A stretch of DNA of 64,000 nucleotides from an uncultured Treponema sp. (GTDB lineage: Bacteria; Spirochaetota; Spirochaetia; Treponematales; Treponemataceae): contig NZ_CAKVAM010000002.1 in assembly GCF_934725225.1 (NCBI RefSeq), positions 369,881 to 433,880 on the forward strand, read 5' to 3'. Shown here piece by piece: positions 60,001-64,000 of this stretch. A model generated the notes under the pieces. The model made no database searches. It was given only the letters and a program-made list of their open reading frames with translations, and was not told where the DNA came from. Positions within the stretch are counted from its first letter, which is position 1. The number at the start of each line of letters is the position of its first letter. The translations under genes and the position numbers were made by a program.

Positions 60001-61192
60001 GATACTTTTCTCCAATTTCTTTCACTGCCTGAATAACATAGCTGGTCATTTTCTCTGTCATGTCCGGCCAGAGCGGGATTGAAATTGATTCCTGAAATTT
60101 TTTTTCAGCCTCAGGAAATTTTTCTTTTGTAAAATCAGGATAGAGCTGCTTCCAATATGAAAAATGAAAAAGCGGAATAAAATGCACGCTGATTCCGATT
60201 CCCATTTCTTGAAGCATAGAAGCAAATTCATTTCTTGTGCATTTTAACTTTGAAAGTTCAAGTCGCAGAATGTAAAGATGGCAGGCGTCTCCTTCCGAAG
60301 TCGGCGGAGTTTTTACAAAGTCCATTTTTGAAAAAGCTTCATTGTATTTTTTTACGTGTACTTTTCGCTTTGAATCAAGAATGTCGGCTTTCTTTAGCTG
60401 AACTCTTGCTATTGCAGAAAGAATGTCCGGCAGGTTGCTTTTGAATCCCGGAGCTACAATGTCGTATTCCCAGCTTGCCTTGTTTGAAGTGTATCTGTCC
60501 CAGGCGTCCCGATTCATTCCGTGAAGCCTCATCTGAAGAATTCTTTCAGCAGTTTTTTTGTCTTTTACAGAAACCATTCCGCCTTCGCCGCAAGTAATTG
60601 TCTTTGTTGCGTAAAATGAAAAGACTCCAGCATCTCCGATTGCTCCGGCAAATCCGAGACTTGTTTTGCTTGGAAACGAATGCGCGCAGTCTTCTATTAC
60701 TTTCACATTGTATTTTTCAGCAAGCTCCATTATGCGCTTCATGTTGCATACATTTCCTGCGATGTGAACGGGAACTATCGCGGCGACATTTTTTCCACGC
60801 GGACTTTTTAGAATCTCTTCAATTTTTTCTGGATCTATTGAATAGTTTTCTTTTTCAATGTCGGCAAAATAAACGTCAGCTCCAAGGTGGCGCACGCTGG
60901 CTGCCGTGGACACAAAAGTGTAGGGCGTTGTTATAACCGCTTTGCCTGGTTTTACGCCAAGAGCTTCCATTGCAAGAATCATTCCGCTTGTGTTGCTGTT
61001 AACGGCAAGTGCAAACGGTGAATTTATTTTTTGCGCGAATTCTTTTTCAAATTCATGCGTTTCTTTTCCTGTTGTAAGCCAGCCGCTTATTAGAACATTT
61101 GTGCAGGCTTGCTCTTCTTCTTCTGAAATTGAGGCTTTAAAAAAAGGCACATTCATTTTTTTTAGTTCTGTTTTTTGCTCGCTTAAACTCAT
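59993..61192 (-). CDS. DegT/DnrJ/EryC1-family sugar aminotransferase
   Basis: 399 residues. The PLP lysine is in 'VFSFYATKTITCGEGGMV', and 'NSNTSGMILAMEALG' and 'IVPVHIAGNVCNMKRI' are typical. With the 4,6-dehydratase next door it probably makes an amino sugar such as UDP-4-amino-4,6-dideoxy-N-acetylhexosamine. The two genes overlap by 1 base. It may serve flagellin glycosylation or polysaccharide synthesis, both inferred. Confidence 0.92.
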   Translation of the reverse strand: MSLSEQKTELKKMNVPFFKASISEEEEQACTNVLISGWLTTGKETHEFEKEFAQKINSPFALAVNSNTSGMILAMEALGVKPGKAVITTPYTFVSTAASVRHLGADVYFADIEKENYSIDPEKIEEILKSPRGKNVAAIVPVHIAGNVCNMKRIMELAEKYNVKVIEDCAHSFPSKTSLGFAGAIGDAGVFSFYATKTITCGEGGMVSVKDKKTAERILQMRLHGMNRDAWDRYTSNKASWEYDIVAPGFKSNLPDILSAIARVQLKKADILDSKRKVHVKKYNEAFSKMDFVKTPPTSEGDACHLYILRLELSKLKCTRNEFASMLQEMGIGISVHFIPLFHFSYWKQLYPDFTKEKFPEAEKKFQESISIPLWPDMTEKMTSYVIQAVKEIGEKYHA

Positions 61193-62718
61193 TATAAAAC
61201 CGCCTTTGCATAAGACTTTTCATTTTTTGAAGATGCGTTTTCTTCACGCTTGTAAAATTCATCAAGCGTCGGAACTGCTTTTCTTAAAATTTTTTTCAGC
61301 GCAATGCTGTTTCTGTAAAGTTCTTCTTTTCCTTTTGAAAGCACGCAGATTGGCTTTAAAGAATCAATCAGTTCATCAAGCAAAAAATTTTGGGGTGAAA
61401 TATTTGTGAGCTTTAGAATTTTTTTGTATTCAGTCGACTCTGGATTTTCCTCTTTTAGCCACAAAGGTTCTTCCAAGCGTTCGCCTTTTCTTGCTCCGAT
61501 AAACTGAATTTTTATTTCTTTGTCCGGCGTAAATCCAGAAAATTTTATTACCTGCTTTGCAAGCTCCAGAATTTTTATAGGCTCGCCCATGTCCAAAAGA
61601 TACGACGCTCCGTTTGTTCCAACTCCTCCAGTCTGAAGCACAAGAGAGCAGGCTTCTGGAATCGTCATAAAATAACGCTCCATTTGCGGGTCGGTTACAG
61701 TTACAGGACCTCCGTTTTGAATCTGCTCCATAAAAATAGGAAGAATTGAGCCGCGGCTTCCAAGAACGTTTCCGAAGCGGACAAACATAAACGCTTGTTT
61801 TTCCTTTGCTTTTTGCGCAGCCTGAATTACAAGTTTTTCACATAGCATTTTGCTTGCACCGTAAACGCTTACAGGCTCAACCGCTTTGTCTGTTGAAATA
61901 AGCACGAATTTTTCAGTGCCGGATTCAAGAGCGGCATCCAGAAGATTTTTTGTTCCGAACACATTGTTTTCAATTGCGGCGATTGAATTTTCTTCCATCA
62001 TTGGAACATGCTTGTATGCGGCGCAGTGAAAGATAACATCAGCATGAGTGTGAGAAATTATGTATTTTACATATTCCCTGTCTTTCATGTCGCCGATTAT
62101 GGGAACAATCGAAGCCTTTTGTCCTACGCCTTCATCCTGAAGAACATGAAGCTCTCTGTAAATATTTACGATTGAATTTTCGCCGTGCCCAAAAAGATAA
62201 AGCCGTTCTGCTCCGCCTGAAAGAAGCTGCCGTGCAAGTTCACTGCCAATTGAGCCGCCCGCGCCTGTTATGAGAACACGTTTTCCTCTTAAATATGAAA
62301 GGCTTTTTGCAAGCGGAATTGTTACTGGAGTTCTTCCAAGAATGTCCAGCGGATTTATGTCTCGCGCCTGAATTATGTGGGCTTTCTCGTCAATGACTTG
62401 GCTTATTGAAGGCAGAATTTTTATCTGAAGAAATCCGCATTTTTTTAGGGAAGAATAAATTTTTCTGATTCTTTCAACTGGCGCGCTTGGAATTGCAATT
62501 ACGGCTTGGTCTGCTCCGTTTACACGTAAAACGTCAGCAATGCTGTCAATCGGACCTAGAACAGGAATGCCGTCAATTTTTGTTCCGATTAAATTTTTAT
62601 CATCATCAAGAAACGCAGAAACTGTTCCAAAGACTTTTTTTTTCGCAATGTCGTTTGCAATCATTTGTCCGGCAAAGCCTGCGCCTATTATATATAGTCT
62701 GCCTTCGATTTTATTCAT
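61192..62718 (-). CDS. UDP-N-acetylglucosamine 4,6-dehydratase (PglF/CapD-like), no membrane part
   Basis: 508 residues. The N-terminal Rossmann part begins 'RLYIIGAGFAGQMIANDIAKK'; the four membrane helices of CapD/PglF-type enzymes are missing. The second Rossmann part has 'RVLITGAGGSIGSELARQL', 'VLISTDKAVEPVSVYGASKMLCEKL' with a Tyr-x3-Lys pair, and 'FGNVLGSRGSILPIF'. Many long dehydratases have Met in place of this Tyr; here Tyr is kept. It starts the two-gene amino-sugar operon. GAGGGGAAA precedes the ATG. Confidence 0.9.
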   Translation of the reverse strand: MNKIEGRLYIIGAGFAGQMIANDIAKKKVFGTVSAFLDDDKNLIGTKIDGIPVLGPIDSIADVLRVNGADQAVIAIPSAPVERIRKIYSSLKKCGFLQIKILPSISQVIDEKAHIIQARDINPLDILGRTPVTIPLAKSLSYLRGKRVLITGAGGSIGSELARQLLSGGAERLYLFGHGENSIVNIYRELHVLQDEGVGQKASIVPIIGDMKDREYVKYIISHTHADVIFHCAAYKHVPMMEENSIAAIENNVFGTKNLLDAALESGTEKFVLISTDKAVEPVSVYGASKMLCEKLVIQAAQKAKEKQAFMFVRFGNVLGSRGSILPIFMEQIQNGGPVTVTDPQMERYFMTIPEACSLVLQTGGVGTNGASYLLDMGEPIKILELAKQVIKFSGFTPDKEIKIQFIGARKGERLEEPLWLKEENPESTEYKKILKLTNISPQNFLLDELIDSLKPICVLSKGKEELYRNSIALKKILRKAVPTLDEFYKREENASSKNEKSYAKAVL

Positions 62719-62791
62719 TTTCCCCTCGGATACTCTAGCAGTCTACCATATAATGCTGATTTCTTCAATGTTGGCTTTTTGCGACGCAGGA

Positions 62792-63250
62792 TTAGCCTTC
62801 GGAGATTTTTTTTACTTCAGTTATGAATTCTTCAAGATTTGTAAAATGGCGGTACACGCTTGCGAAACGGATGTATGCGACTTTGTCTACGGAATTAAGC
62901 TTTTTTAGAACAAGCTCTCCGATTTCTTCTGTTGAAATTTCGCGTTTGAGTTTTCCGGCTGTGTATGCCTCGTCTTCGATTTCGTTTACAATCAAGTCGA
63001 TAAAATCTGTTGAAACCGGACGTTTTTCTAGCGCGCGCTCAATTCCCTTTGCGACTTTTTTTATGTCGAACGGCTGTCTTCTTCCATCGCGCTTTACAAC
63101 CATGAAAGGCTTTTCTTCTATTTTTTCGTAGCTTGTGAATCTGTGTCCGCACGAAATGCACTGCCGTCTTCTTCGTATGCTTTCGCCGTTTGCCATTTGC
63201 CGGGACTCAGTAACTTTGTCGTCAAAACTTCCGCAGTAGGGGCATCTCAT
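62792..63250 (-). CDS. nrdR: Transcriptional repressor NrdR
   Basis: 152 residues. The zinc ribbon 'MRCPYCGSFDDKVTESRQ' and 'RRRQCISCGHRFTSYEKIEE' is followed by the ATP-cone ('VVKRDGRRQPFDIKKVAKGI'). It represses ribonucleotide reductase genes when dATP is high. AAGAGAG precedes the ATG. A small peptide gene lies 27 bases upstream on the same strand. Confidence 0.97.
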   Translation of the reverse strand: MRCPYCGSFDDKVTESRQMANGESIRRRRQCISCGHRFTSYEKIEEKPFMVVKRDGRRQPFDIKKVAKGIERALEKRPVSTDFIDLIVNEIEDEAYTAGKLKREISTEEIGELVLKKLNSVDKVAYIRFASVYRHFTNLEEFITEVKKISEG

Positions 63251-63277
63251 TTTTTATCTCTCTTATCTACATAGTAA

Positions 63278-63352
63278 TTATATTATTTTTAATATAATTC
63301 CCAAAATTTGAATCGCAATAATTGCAATTAATAATTTTTCTGTCCTTGTCAT
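63278..63352 (-). CDS. 24-residue hydrophobic peptide upstream of nrdR
   Basis: M-T-R-T-E-K then a hydrophobic run rich in Ile and Leu, ending L-K-I-I. The ribosome site AGGAG lies 8 bases before the ATG, which is better than for many real genes here. The peptide would form one membrane helix with a basic N-terminus, as in small toxic or leader peptides. A 7-bp inverted repeat (TAGCAGA/TCTGCTA, 63389-63422) lies just upstream. It may be a leader peptide for nrdR or a type I toxin; neither is shown. Confidence 0.5.
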   Translation of the reverse strand: MTRTEKLLIAIIAIQILGIILKII

Positions 63353-63769
63353 TGTTGTCGCTCCTGTAAATATGAACTTTAGAAGCTCTAGCAGAAAACC
63401 AGCAAGACAATTTTATCTGCTATATTATTTTCTTGTGGTAAGTTTCAAATTTTAATATGTTTTTGAAACTAGTTTATTATAGTTTTTTACAGAGAAAACC
63501 TCAATTGTTTTTTTGTCTTTGTTTATTAGCTTTTTGAGTTTTGTTGTGTTCGGTATGAAAATAAATGTAGCATATATTATAGAATGTTATTCCTTGCCTT
63601 TTGAATATACAGTACGGAGTTCGAATGCCTGTTGTACAGCACTGTTGTGTTTTTACGCAGATTTTCTGTGAGCGTGCTGTCTTTTCTGCATAAAATTTTA
63701 TGCGATTTTCTAAAAAACGCAAAATTCTGTATAGATATAAAAAAATATTAAGAATTAAGAAAAAAATGC

Positions 63770-63798
63770 TTGACATAATGAGTTTCTGGTGATATAGT
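63770..63798 (+). promoter_or_regulatory. Strong promoter at the right end
   Basis: TTGACA (63770-63775), 17 bases, TATAGT (63793-63798). Transcription from about 63805 would give a leader of ~190 bases to the ATG at 63998. The region 63353-63769 contains no gene I can support. Confidence 0.8.
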
Positions 63799-63804
63799 TT
63801 CTTT

Positions 63805-63997
63805 CACTTACATTAATCGCCGTTATTTGACAGTTTAAGGGAAGGAAAGAAGAAACGACAGAAGAGCGTACGAGGAGAGCAAGTTTTAGCAGGATTGTTT
63901 ATAGGCAGTCAGATTCGTAAGAAAAATGAGAGGGCCTGAAGAAGGCTCTCTGTGGCTATGGAAATCTCCGGCTCCCTCGGGAGCCGAGGAAATAGGC
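63805..63997 (+). ncRNA. Long structured 5' leader of the gene starting at 63998
   Basis: The leader contains a hairpin GAGGGCC/GGCTCTC (about 63929-63949) and a second hairpin GGCTCCCTCGGGAGCC immediately before the ribosome site GAGGAAATAGGC and ATG 63998-64000. The close coupling of the second stem and the ribosome site suggests translational control, for example by a ribosomal protein or another ligand. I match no known riboswitch or T-box motif. Confidence 0.45.
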
Positions 63998-64000
63998 ATG

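Noticed and set aside
63501..63776. 91-codon minus-strand frame at the right end
   Set aside because: No ribosome site, low-complexity composition and overlap with the strong plus-strand promoter; treated as chance.

Overview
The window looks like chromosome of a host-associated spirochaete, most likely Treponema. This is inferred from gene content: two tandem FlaA flagellar sheath proteins, a FliG C-terminus, an infC-rpmI-rplT-zapA block, ruvAB-queA, many TTG/GTG starts and an AT-rich base composition. A cytoplasmic GH26 mannanase fits a gut species, but the species cannot be fixed from the sequence alone.

Layout. 1-8.4 kb is core genome: fliG 3' end, an M16C zinc protease, a tocopherol-cyclase-like protein, clpB and an HU-like DNA-binding protein. 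8.6-10.4 kb is regulatory: an XRE/ImmA pair, a 23-bp-period array of five small palindromes, and a second XRE regulator divergent from the next operon. 10.4-24.8 kb is one long plus-strand operon for a surface polysaccharide that probably carries glycerol phosphate (TagD-like cytidylyltransferase, two CDP-glycerol transferase-like proteins, flippase, polymerase, glycosyltransferases). Two defence-like genes are threaded into it without visible promoters of their own: a SIR2-STAND NTPase (11275-13617) and an RX4H HEPN-like protein (17322-18749). The operon has three homopolymer switch candidates: G8 in an acyltransferase, A7 inside a glycosyltransferase, and G10 between two alternative C-terminal glycosyltransferase halves.

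24.8-36.5 kb is an AT-rich island of defence and toxin-antitoxin genes: a HEPN-like/STAND NTPase cut by one in-frame TGA, RelB-YafQ, a GmrSD-type DUF262/DUF1524 nuclease, YoeB plus antitoxin, RelB-PIN, and a DUF3791-DUF3990-DUF3791 module. A decayed mosaic duplication of the neighbouring PIN and glycosyltransferase genes follows, and the island ends at tRNA-Pro and tRNA-Asp genes. No integrase or transposase was seen.

36.8-63.3 kb is mostly core: an FHA/PPP phosphatase/Ser-Thr kinase signalling set, pncB, a short-chain dehydrogenase, a GH3 hexosaminidase, an RNA methyltransferase, a GAF-HD-GYP phosphodiesterase, translation genes, fba, flaA genes, mannanase, ruvAB, queA, a three-subunit molybdenum-hydroxylase-like enzyme with an odd Fe-S motif, two amino-sugar genes and nrdR. 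The last 230 bases hold a strong promoter and a structured leader for a gene starting at 63998. Several genes in this half have a -10 box only 6-8 bases before the start codon and no Shine-Dalgarno, so leaderless mRNAs are predicted.
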